In this document: positions 55,006-62,759 of the stretch, piece after piece
Layout: each line of letters opens with the position of its first letter
Position numbering within the stretch: position 1 is the first letter of the stretch
DNA from: Salinibacillus kushneri
Lineage (GTDB): Bacteria; Bacillota; Bacilli; Bacillales; Alkalibacillaceae
Direction: 5' to 3'
Assembly: GCF_900111405.1 (NCBI RefSeq)
Contig: NZ_FOHJ01000005.1
Span: 62,001 to 126,000, forward strand
Length of the DNA: 64,000 nucleotides
Notes under the pieces: generated by a model
Seen by the model: only the letters and a program-made list of their open reading frames with translations
Databases searched by the model: none
Told to the model about the DNA's origin: nothing
Program-made: the position numbers and the translations under genes

Positions 55006-55128
55006 AGCTTCACCTCCATTTTTTAACCCCTTGTGTTGAATACAACTAAAGTGTATTAGTAGATGTAATCTGTCTATGAATTTGGAGTGCTAGGTATCTA
55101 TTGTTATCATGATGTCCCAACATCAAAA

Positions 55129-55260
55129 ATAGCCCCTCGCCTGGTTTCACAAGGCAATGAGGGGCTATCCTTTCAATGTACCTCCCCCTCTAATGGGGTG
55201 GGACTATGGAAAAGTTTTATATGTCGCATGGAACGAATCTCTTAAACTTATGCAAATTTA
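55129..55260 (-). ncRNA. Orphan antitoxin RNA of a decayed type I locus
   Basis: The minus-strand promoter block CATGTTATAATTA (-10 at 55266-55271) and the stem ATAGCCCCTC/GAGGGGCTAT (55129-55138 with 55159-55168) match the antisense RNA at 17.3-17.4 kb, as does the ACCTCCCCCTC region between them. On the plus strand upstream only a broken toxin-like frame is left (FGVL around 55083). The antitoxin seems to have outlived its toxin. Confidence 0.55.
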
Positions 55261-55306
55261 CACTAATTATAACATGTAAAAACCGTTCCTACACATAGAC
55301 TTCTGT

Positions 55307-55352
55307 GTGAAACATTTTGTGAAACAAGATTTTTCGGGTGGTGACAGGCACC
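55307..55352 (+). repeat. 46-bp direct repeat, copy 1
   Basis: Starts GTGAAACATTTTGTGAAACA and ends GGTGGTGACAGGCACC. It differs from 57973-58018 at one base. The two copies, same orientation, bracket the four-gene block 55356-57724. The GGTG..CACC end is a small dyad. Confidence 0.8.
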
Positions 55353-55355
55353 TCC

Positions 55356-55904
55356 CTATAATACTTTAAAGAATTCACGCATAAATAGTGGGAGTTCTGG
55401 CCATGCATGACCGGAAACGATGTTTTCATCCACATGTATAAGCTCTTCAATATATGTTGCACCTGAAGCTTCTACTTCAGGTCGGCATGCAGTATAAGCT
55501 GTCATTTCCCGGCCTTTGACATGCTCTCTTACTGGTGTTAAGACGAGCTGCCCATGGCAAATGACCCCAACCGGCTTATCCTCAGAAAGAAAGTGTGCAG
55601 CGATTTCCTGAACCTTTTCATCCATCCGAATGTATTCCGGGGCTCGGCCACCTGGGATGATTAGTCCATCATAATCAGCTGGATTCACATTCTCTACCGC
55701 TGCGTGAGAATCAATTTTATACCCCCACTTTTCTGTAAAGGTATCCATATCCGGCAAAAAATCATGAACCACGGTTTGAAGCTTTTTCTTGACTGGTGAA
55801 GCAATGGTACAGTCAATTCCCTCCTCTATACAACGATAGTAAGGATAGAACACCTCTAAAGCCTCAACAGCGTCTCCAGTAACAATTAAAACACTTTTAC
55901 TCAT
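55356..55904 (-). CDS. DJ-1/PfpI-family protein
   Basis: 182 residues of the class I amidotransferase-like fold. Nucleophile elbow GVICHGQL with Cys, and the preceding GLIIPGGRAPEYIR. Members are glyoxalases, deglycases, chaperones or proteases; none can be assigned. It is last in a minus-strand run with two small genes and an amidohydrolase. Confidence 0.85.
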   Translation of the reverse strand: MSKSVLIVTGDAVEALEVFYPYYRCIEEGIDCTIASPVKKKLQTVVHDFLPDMDTFTEKWGYKIDSHAAVENVNPADYDGLIIPGGRAPEYIRMDEKVQEIAAHFLSEDKPVGVICHGQLVLTPVREHVKGREMTAYTACRPEVEASGATYIEELIHVDENIVSGHAWPELPLFMREFFKVL

Positions 55905-55957
55905 CCTATCACCTTTCCTTTATTTTATTATTAATGCTAAAAAGCCCTAATCAACAA

Positions 55958-56446
55958 CTACGAATTGGGTTTTTCCAAATGATAACGAGCTTCCAAGAGA
56001 CCTCTACAATAGTGACCATTGAACTCCATGCTAAGTCTGGTCGTCTTAATCCCTAACAAGTAATCCGATAAATCATCCAGGGATATCGAATTCCCATCAG
56101 GATCTGTTATTGCATATATACAAGTGTTCGGATGATTTAATTCCTGCTTTTTCTGTAAGTATTTGTCACGTAACTCGAATCCTTCCTCTGAGAGAGTAAT
56201 ATTTTCCAAGTCTTGCAGAGTCATCTGAATAAGATTCTCTTTAGAAAACCCATTATTTAATAGATAGCGAACCAAACGATCCTGTCTAGAATAAAAAGCT
56301 TTGATTTGAAAAGTTCTTCTTAATTCATCCAAATTCCCGGTAGTCTGTCCTTCAAAGGATTTACTAAATTGCTTCCCTTCTGTTACTCCATGGTTTATTT
56401 CCTCAGATGTACAATGATTATCTAAAGTTACCTGAACATCATTCAC
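55958..56446 (-). CDS. Hypothetical protein of the amidohydrolase group
   Basis: 162 residues. A helical middle (FYSRQDRLVRYLLNNGFSKE, then LIQMTLQDLENITLSEEG) and a C-terminal part with Cys in NTCIYAITD and GHYCRGLLEARYHL. It touches the MIP18-like gene (stop and start adjacent). I do not recognise the family; genes of this size accompany similar amidohydrolases in alkane or ketone monooxygenase clusters, from memory. Confidence 0.65.
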   Translation of the reverse strand: MNDVQVTLDNHCTSEEINHGVTEGKQFSKSFEGQTTGNLDELRRTFQIKAFYSRQDRLVRYLLNNGFSKENLIQMTLQDLENITLSEEGFELRDKYLQKKQELNHPNTCIYAITDPDGNSISLDDLSDYLLGIKTTRLSMEFNGHYCRGLLEARYHLEKPNS

Positions 56447-56659
56447 CTAATCCAGTTCAGAAACATAAATCCTGATATCCTCCGCCATAATATAGGCAAA
56501 GTTAGGCGAACACCAATACGTTGGAAGGCGAAATTGTACCTCTACATGATTTCCTTTTATGGTCACCTCATCTATAAAGTCTAAATCTGTTAAAGGCTGG
56601 TCGAGCTCCGGATCATAGCCTTTATCTAATTTTTTTATGACCTCCTGTTTTCTGGACAT
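56447..56659 (-). CDS. MIP18/PaaD-like metal-sulfur cluster assembly domain protein
   Basis: 70 residues: LTDLDFIDEVTIKGNHVEVQ followed by FRLPTYWCSPNFAYIMAEDI. The pattern (V.I.g..V.v...LPT..CSP) is that of small DUF59/PaaD-like proteins that help mature iron-sulfur or diiron enzymes. AGAGGATG precedes the ATG. It sits between the amidohydrolase (30 bp) and the 162-residue protein (adjacent). The target enzyme is not in this window. Confidence 0.65.
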   Translation of the reverse strand: MSRKQEVIKKLDKGYDPELDQPLTDLDFIDEVTIKGNHVEVQFRLPTYWCSPNFAYIMAEDIRIYVSELD

Positions 56660-56689
56660 CCAAACATCCTCTCAAACAAGATTATGGAA

Positions 56690-57724
56690 TTAAACATTTG
56701 ATAGATTCATTTCCTTAGCAAGCTTGTCATTTTTAATCTTTTCTTTTTGTTCTTCTATATCAATACCATATAAACGAGCGGCATTCCCTGCTAAAATTTT
56801 CTTTTTCACATCCATATCCAATACAGCACCTGTTTCCTGCTTAATATCTTCAGGAAGCTCAAATTCGACAAACTTCTCAATTAACCAGCCAGGTTCCCAA
56901 ATGGCATAGTCACTGCCGAAGAGAATTCGATCTTCATCCAGCCAGAATAGTAATTCACCCATTATTTCCGCAAAGTAACGAGGGCGCGCATATATAAATG
57001 GCATCGCAACAGATAAACCGCCATATACATTCTTTTCCTGGGTTGCAATCCAGCAGAAGTCTTCTAAACGAGGTAAACCAAGATGTTCTACAATGAAATT
57101 GAGTTGTGGAAATGAGGTTGCTGCGTCATCAACATCAGCTACGTCAAACGCATCTCGATTAAGTGGAGTAATAGTAGGTCCTTTATGAACGTGGATATTT
57201 TTAATTCCTAGCTCCTGACATTTTTCTAAGTATCGATAACACCAATCATCGGATAATTTGTAACCCTTCGAATCACCGTACCAATCGGCAGTGTATAGTT
57301 TGACACCTTGAAGATTGTAGCGTTCCTTCATCATCTCCAATTCTTCCAAACCACGTTTTCCATGACGCGGATCAAAGGTTCCATTACAAATAAGGCGATT
57401 TGGATAGGTCACAGACAACTTATGACTATTTTCCATATCTCCAAAACCATTTTTATAAAATTCTTTCAACAATACCGGCTGAAAAATCGCCATATCAGCA
57501 TATCCTTTTTCAAATACATCCCGTATCAATCGCTCTTCACTATATTTTAAAAAGTCATCTTTTGACCACCAGTATTCCTTTGGGCTCAAACTGGTCTGAT
57601 AATCATAAAAACAGTCAATAAATTGCTGGCCATACTCATTTAGCTGATTTTCCTTACTTGCATCCCACAGAGCAATATGGGCATCAATAATAAAAATCTC
57701 TTCCCCATCAACGGTCCTGTGCAT
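56690..57724 (-). CDS. Amidohydrolase-family protein (aminocarboxymuconate-decarboxylase-like)
   Basis: 344 residues of the amidohydrolase_2 group. IDAHIALW replaces the usual HxH entry; IHVHKGP, FIVEHLGLP and FGSDYAIWEP give the later metal and acid residues. The body is close to amidohydrolases found with propane- or acetone-type binuclear iron monooxygenases. With one histidine of the first motif missing, catalysis may be altered. The start at 57724 follows GGAGAG; a longer frame has no ribosome site. First gene of the run ending in the PfpI-like gene. Confidence 0.78.
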   Translation of the reverse strand: MHRTVDGEEIFIIDAHIALWDASKENQLNEYGQQFIDCFYDYQTSLSPKEYWWSKDDFLKYSEERLIRDVFEKGYADMAIFQPVLLKEFYKNGFGDMENSHKLSVTYPNRLICNGTFDPRHGKRGLEELEMMKERYNLQGVKLYTADWYGDSKGYKLSDDWCYRYLEKCQELGIKNIHVHKGPTITPLNRDAFDVADVDDAATSFPQLNFIVEHLGLPRLEDFCWIATQEKNVYGGLSVAMPFIYARPRYFAEIMGELLFWLDEDRILFGSDYAIWEPGWLIEKFVEFELPEDIKQETGAVLDMDVKKKILAGNAARLYGIDIEEQKEKIKNDKLAKEMNLSNV

Positions 57725-57972
57725 AGATTCACTCTCCTTTAAAAAACTTTTCCACAATTAAGTAAACGTTTACAAAAAAGTTATAGAAACATCCTCCCTC
57801 CTTCAAACTTAAACTACCTATCAAATGACCTGGAAATTTTTATGTGAGATGTATTGCTTGATTAATCTTCTCATTATTATAGCTGAACCTATGTCCCGTT
57901 TATATGTGCAGGAATCTAATATTAAAGTTTTCATGTCCCCTATTTTTTGTGGGAACGTACAAAATCACCTCT
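57725..57972. other. Upstream region of the amidohydrolase run
   Basis: Holds the minus-strand promoter of the amidohydrolase genes; an inverted pattern near 57755-57775 (TAAACGTTTAC) resembles a CcpA/LacI-type half operator. No gene. Confidence 0.4.
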
Positions 57973-58018
57973 GTGAAACATTTTGTGAAACAAGATTATT
58001 CGGGTGGTGACAGGCACC
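57973..58018 (+). repeat. 46-bp direct repeat, copy 2
   Basis: Second copy of the repeat at 55307-55352 (45 of 46 bases), lying just after the end of the cydABS operon. Confidence 0.8.
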
Positions 58019-58027
58019 ACCCACCTC

Positions 58028-58111
58028 CTACTTCAGTGTAACCCAAAATGCGAATGCGACTGAGATTAATAACATGAGAAAGGGTGCAACAAAGATTAGA
58101 AATTCATCCAA
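58028..58111 (-). CDS. cydS: CydS-like small subunit of cytochrome bd
   Basis: A 27-residue single-helix peptide, MDEFLIFVAPFLMLLISVAF ending in FWVTLK. TTG start with AAAGGAGG eight bases upstream, 20 bp after cydB. The FLIFxAP start and FW..LK end match CydS of Geobacillus/Bacillus bd oxidases, a helix packed against CydA that stabilises the haems. Confidence 0.8.
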   Translation of the reverse strand: MDEFLIFVAPFLMLLISVAFAFWVTLK

Positions 58112-58131
58112 ATATATGGCCTCCTTTTATA

Positions 58132-59163
58132 TCAGGAACTTCTATTTCCTTCTACATAGTCTTTATTAAACAGAAATAGTCGTAGCAACAAATATAACGA
58201 TGGTAACAGCAGGGAAAAGCCTGCAAGAAAGGCAACAATCAATGATATAGCCATCGCTTGATTTGTAAAGCTATCATACAAGGTTAAATGAGGATAAAGT
58301 AAATACGGATAATGCGAAATCCCATATGCATAAAAGGCGAGCGAAAACTGTCCCAGTAACAGAATCAATGCCAGTCCGTAATTTTTTCGTATCCAAAGTA
58401 GGCATACTGTAACCACAAATAACAGGAAGGAAAGAGCAAACATCCACCATAAATCAAAAATACGCTGATAATGAACATCATTATGAAATTGTAATTCGTA
58501 AATAATTCCCCCGGCCGTGATGATGAGCGGCAGAGCCCATATTAACGCATATTTCCGCATGATAGCCGCTGCTTTGTAATCTTTAGCTTTATTAGCATAC
58601 CAAGTGAGGAAAACCGCTGAAATATAAAGGGATGCGACAATACTTAATAGCACAATGCTCCATGTCAGAGGACTCGTAAATAATGCCCAATAATCCAAAA
58701 CAGGACTTCCATCAACAAGCGAAACAAAACCACCTTCTGAAATGGTCAGCACTATCGATAATGATGCGGGTAATAATAAACCTGACAAGCCATACATAAA
58801 CGCATATCCTTTATGTTCCTTAGCCCCATATGTTTGAAAAGCATAATAGGAACCACGTATCGCCAGAAGAATAATGGCAAAGCTGGCAGGAACAAGCAGG
58901 GTTGTCCCATAGTAATAAGCTGTCTTCGGAAAAAACCCAACAACCCCAACAAAGAAAAAGACCAAAAACACATTCGTAACTTCCCAGACTGGAGATAAAT
59001 AACGTTGAATCACGTTCGCCAGGATATGGTTGGTTCCTGAAAATAAACTAAAAGCATGAAAGAAACCAGCCCCAAAATCAATCGATGCAACCATAATATA
59101 ACCAAAAAGGAACGTCCACAGCACAACCATCCCGATGATTTCCAAATCTAAAGTTAAAGTCAA
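58132..59163 (-). CDS. cydB: Cytochrome bd ubiquinol/menaquinol oxidase subunit II
   Basis: 343 residues with eight to nine helices; VASIDFGAGFFHAF near the start is the CydB family mark, and WEVTNVFLVFFFVGVVGFFP follows. Works with CydA in the membrane to reduce oxygen at high affinity. TTG start overlapping the cydA stop (TTGA). Confidence 0.9.
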   Translation of the reverse strand: MTLTLDLEIIGMVVLWTFLFGYIMVASIDFGAGFFHAFSLFSGTNHILANVIQRYLSPVWEVTNVFLVFFFVGVVGFFPKTAYYYGTTLLVPASFAIILLAIRGSYYAFQTYGAKEHKGYAFMYGLSGLLLPASLSIVLTISEGGFVSLVDGSPVLDYWALFTSPLTWSIVLLSIVASLYISAVFLTWYANKAKDYKAAAIMRKYALIWALPLIITAGGIIYELQFHNDVHYQRIFDLWWMFALSFLLFVVTVCLLWIRKNYGLALILLLGQFSLAFYAYGISHYPYLLYPHLTLYDSFTNQAMAISLIVAFLAGFSLLLPSLYLLLRLFLFNKDYVEGNRSS

Positions 59164-60506
59164 TATTCATCACCGCCTTTTTCGGCTTCTCGGTCTTTTA
59201 ATTCCTGTTCGACAGGATTGTTGCGGAACAAGCGGGCTAACACTACAATGGTTCCTACACCTAAAATGAAATAGAGACCTGCAAAAAGTAAAAGCATGAG
59301 ATCTACATTTTGATTGGTAGTGGCCGCCTCTGAAGTACGTAAAATTCCCCGTAAAATCCAAGGTTGTCGCCCCACCTCTGCCAACCACCAGCCTAATTCA
59401 ATGGCAAGGATGGAAAGTGGTCCACCTAAAACAATCAGCCAGCGGAAAAAGGAAGAATGCACAAATTCCCATTTCCGTGCTGTCCCAATCCAATAAATAA
59501 GCGATAAGAGAACCAACAGCATTCCAATGGTGACCATAAAATCAAATAAATAATGAATATACAGAGGTGGTGTTACATCTTCATCAAATTGATCCAAGCC
59601 AATAACTTCAGCCGATGGACTTCCATGTGCCAGCATACTTAAAGCAAAAGGCACTTTAATGGAATATTTGACTTCCTCCCCATCTAAGATTCCATACATT
59701 TGAAGAGGCGCTAACTCTTGCGTTTCAAAATGCCATTCTGCAGCTGCTAATTTTTCCGGCTGATATTCAGCAAGATACTTACCTGAAAAATCACCAATAA
59801 CTGCCGTTGCAATCGAAAAAATCAAACCAATTTTCAACGTCATATGTAAAGATTTTTTGTGATAAACATGATCGGATCCACGTAATAAACGAAAAGCAGC
59901 AATGGCAGCGAGAACAAAAGCAACCGTCATAAACGCTGTTACCACAACATGGGAAACCTTCGTTGGCATAGCTGGATTAACCATCGCCTGAAGTGGATTA
60001 ACATTCACTAATTCCCCATTAGCGATATCAAACCCCCGCGGAGCATTCATAAACGAATTTACCATTGTGATAAAAACGGCTGAAAAGGATGAGCCAATCG
60101 CAACAGGAACTAACAGTAATAAATGCTTACGCGGATTTTCAAAGCGATCCCATGTATATAAATAAATCCCTAAAAATATCGCCTCAAAAAAGAAAGCGAA
60201 TGTCTCCATAAAAAGTGGCAAGGCAATCACATTTCCGGCAAGTTCCATAAAATTTGGCCAAAGGAGGGATAGCTGTAAGCCTATTGCTGTGCCCGTAACC
60301 ACTCCAACAGCAACCGTGATTACAAAGCCTCTTGTCCACCGTCTTGCCAGCAGGGTATAGTGAAAATCATTTTTCTTAATTCCTACCCATTGAGCTATCA
60401 TAATCATCAGTGGTACACCTACACCAAGCGTGGCATAAATGATATGGAAGGATAGAGTAAGCTCTGTTAACCACCGACTAAATTGCAAGGCTGTTTCATT
60501 TTCCAC
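59160..60506 (-). CDS. cydA: Cytochrome bd oxidase subunit I (short Q-loop)
   Basis: 448 residues, nine helices. The N-terminal haem ligand lies in LSFHIIYATLG, the conserved acidic pair in METFAFFFEAIFLG, the Q-loop holds KLAAAEWHFETQELAPL, and GRQPWILRG is the conserved motif after it. The short Q-loop and length are those of Bacillus YthA/CydA. It oxidises menaquinol and reduces oxygen. GTG start with GAGAGGAAG; preceded by a 31-residue membrane peptide gene. Confidence 0.92.
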   Translation of the reverse strand: MENETALQFSRWLTELTLSFHIIYATLGVGVPLMIMIAQWVGIKKNDFHYTLLARRWTRGFVITVAVGVVTGTAIGLQLSLLWPNFMELAGNVIALPLFMETFAFFFEAIFLGIYLYTWDRFENPRKHLLLLVPVAIGSSFSAVFITMVNSFMNAPRGFDIANGELVNVNPLQAMVNPAMPTKVSHVVVTAFMTVAFVLAAIAAFRLLRGSDHVYHKKSLHMTLKIGLIFSIATAVIGDFSGKYLAEYQPEKLAAAEWHFETQELAPLQMYGILDGEEVKYSIKVPFALSMLAHGSPSAEVIGLDQFDEDVTPPLYIHYLFDFMVTIGMLLVLLSLIYWIGTARKWEFVHSSFFRWLIVLGGPLSILAIELGWWLAEVGRQPWILRGILRTSEAATTNQNVDLMLLLFAGLYFILGVGTIVVLARLFRNNPVEQELKDREAEKGGDEY

Positions 60507-60522
60507 AACTCATCTTCCTCTC

Positions 60523-60618
60523 TTATCCACCGAAGATTCTAGCAAGGATGGAGATAAACATAATGACTGCTGCCCCAAAGGCAAGCCACATCAATTTCTG
60601 TTCGTGTTTTTTATACAT
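60523..60618 (-). CDS. Small membrane peptide leading the cydAB operon
   Basis: A 31-residue peptide, MYKKHEQKLMWLAFGAAVIM and then FISILARIFGG: basic N-terminus and one membrane helix. AGGAG seven bases before ATG. It ends 16 bp before cydA on the same strand, so it is almost surely in the operon. It may be an assembly factor or extra small subunit of the bd oxidase. Not recognised as a named family. Confidence 0.65.
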   Translation of the reverse strand: MYKKHEQKLMWLAFGAAVIMFISILARIFGG

Positions 60619-60803
60619 CTCTACACTCCTAAATTGTGTATTCCTCCATTCTTGTTATTTTTTAGGGTGTAACAGTTTCGTTTATAATATCCAAATATCT
60701 GTATGGTTCTCCTTTATGAATTTTATAAATTTATATCCCAATTATATACAACAGAACATATATTCGTGTTATACTCTAAAGAAGCGAATCCAGGAGGAAA
60801 AAT

Positions 60804-61841
60804 ATGAGATTAAATAACATTAATATTGAAGAACGGATGAACCATTATCATGTACCAGGTTTAAGCATTACATTAATTAATAATGGTCAAGTAAGTCGTA
60901 CAGAAAATTACGGATTATTAGAAGCAAAAAGCAATCAAGAGGTAAAAGAACATTCTATTTTTAATGCTTGTTCAATAAGTAAGTTCTTAACAGGAATGCT
61001 CGTTATGAAGCTGTCGGATGAAGGAGTTCTACATTTAGATGAAGATGTAAACAAAACTCTTAAAACGTGGAAAATACCTGAAAGTAATTTCACTAAAGAT
61101 AAAAAAGTTACATTACGAAGCTTGCTTAGCCATCAATCGGGCATCAAAGATCCTGACAATAGTTTTTCCGAGCTTCATCTAGATAGCGAGGTTCCTTCCA
61201 TGGTTGATTTATTAGAGGGAAAAACACCTTTTTGTAAACAACCTATTGAAGTCAAATATGAACCTGATAGTGAATTCCACTATTCTGATGCAGGATTTTG
61301 TATCATCCAGCTACTTATTGAGGATGTAACAAATAGACCGTTCCATCAAGTAATGAATGAATGTGTATTTGAACCATTAGAAATGAAACATAGCAATCTC
61401 AAAACAGGAATGATAGAAATGGAAAGAAAAGATTATGCCTGTGGTCATAACAGAAATGGTGAACGAGTTGATGAAATACACCCTATATACCCTTATCCAG
61501 CAGCCTCTGGACTATGGACAACTTCAAAAGACTTGGCTCGATTAGTCCTCGAGTTGATGAATGCTCTAAAGGGAGAAACCAAAATTGGTATTTCACCGAT
61601 TAGAGCAAAAGAAATGATTACCCCGCAAAAAGGCAAGAGTTGGACTGGATTAGGTGTGTTTCTTGACGGGTTCGAAAAAGAACAAGAAATCTCTTCACTT
61701 GGTTGGGGCGTAGGCTTTCAATCTATGATGGTAGCGTTTCCGTATCTAGAGGAAGGTGCCGTTATTATGACAAATGCAGAGTTAGGCGTACATCAAATGG
61801 AGGGGATTATTGGGGAGATATATAAAGCTCTTATTTCTTAA
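60804..61841 (+). CDS. Serine hydrolase of the beta-lactamase (class C)/PBP4* family
   Basis: 345 residues. The active-site SxxK is S-I-S-K in NACSISKFLTG; the second motif is Y-S-D (FHYSDAGFCIIQ). The N-terminus (IEERMNHYHVPGLSITLINN) is typical of EstB/PBP4*-like hydrolases. No signal peptide is seen, so it is likely a cytoplasmic esterase or peptidase. Ribosome site GGAGG. Confidence 0.85.
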   Translation: MRLNNINIEERMNHYHVPGLSITLINNGQVSRTENYGLLEAKSNQEVKEHSIFNACSISKFLTGMLVMKLSDEGVLHLDEDVNKTLKTWKIPESNFTKDKKVTLRSLLSHQSGIKDPDNSFSELHLDSEVPSMVDLLEGKTPFCKQPIEVKYEPDSEFHYSDAGFCIIQLLIEDVTNRPFHQVMNECVFEPLEMKHSNLKTGMIEMERKDYACGHNRNGERVDEIHPIYPYPAASGLWTTSKDLARLVLELMNALKGETKIGISPIRAKEMITPQKGKSWTGLGVFLDGFEKEQEISSLGWGVGFQSMMVAFPYLEEGAVIMTNAELGVHQMEGIIGEIYKALIS

Positions 61842-61931
61842 AAGTTGTTTTAGAGGTGTAATGTTGGAGAAATATTATTGAATATAAATTTTTATATCAA
61901 ACTGACTTGTTTTAAAAAGGATGGTATTCCC

Positions 61932-62703
61932 ATGATTAATACCTTAAAGGATGAGTTAAAAACTGAATATTTGAAATGGACAAATTAAAAAATAAGATTT
62001 GAGGAAAATGATGATTTTATTGAAATTATAACTCCATTTGTAGATATGAATCCTGATTATATAAGTCTTTCTGTATCACAAGTTGATAACGGATACAAAT
62101 TATCTGATGATGGATATATCATCGATGAAATTACAAATCTGGATGTACGTATAGATTTTCTGAGAAGAGAATTTTTTGATACAACTTTAAAAATATTTGG
62201 AGTAAACTATGATAGAAAAACAGAAGAATTATATGTTAAATTCAAAGAAGTCCGTGAATATCCAAATTATTACAGCGTTTAATTCAATGTATTATCCGGG
62301 TATCTGACTTGCTATTAACTTCAAGAAACAAAGTTATAAGTTTTTTTACTGAAGATATAGCAGCTTTCTTTTTGGATAATGATGTACACTTTAACGAAAC
62401 TACTAATTATGTAGGGAAGTCTGGAAGAAATCAAACCTTTGATTTTGCATTACCAGTACAAAAAACACCAAACCGAAACTAATACAAGCCGTTAACAACC
62501 CTACTTCTGAATCAGATAAAGACCCCTTGTTTTCCTTTATTGATGTACAGGAAACAAAAAGTGGCTACTCTTTCTTAGTCTTAGCCAATGATACAAATGT
62601 GGAAATCTCAGATAAGTTTAGATAATCCCTTGAGAATTATAATGTTAAAGTACTTCCTTGGTCAGATAGAAGTACTTGGGTGTCTGAATTAAAAACACGA
62701 TAA
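61932..62703 (+). pseudogene. DUF1828/DUF1829 protein, degraded
   Basis: A TAA at 61986-61988 interrupts the start MINTLKDELKTEYLKWTN; the same frame then continues (ENDDFIEIITPFVDMNPDYI, GYKLSDDGYIIDEI) to 62282, matching DUF1828. Later parts in other frames match DUF1829: FFTEDIAAFFLDNDVHFNET, then AVNNPTSESDKDPLFSFIDV and VLPWSDRSTWVSELKTR. At least one nonsense codon and two frameshifts are needed to join it. The function of intact relatives is unknown; they are often in accessory or defence regions. Confidence 0.75.
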
Positions 62704-62705
62704 TC

Positions 62706-62739
62706 ATCCATTGGAAGATTTTTGACTTCCAGTGGATGA
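62706..62739. terminator. Convergent terminator hairpin
   Basis: CATCCATTGGAAG pairs with CTTCCAGTGGATG (one wobble) between the pseudogene and the convergent nuclease gene. Confidence 0.7.
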
Positions 62740-62759
62740 CCTCATATTTCTCTATGTTC

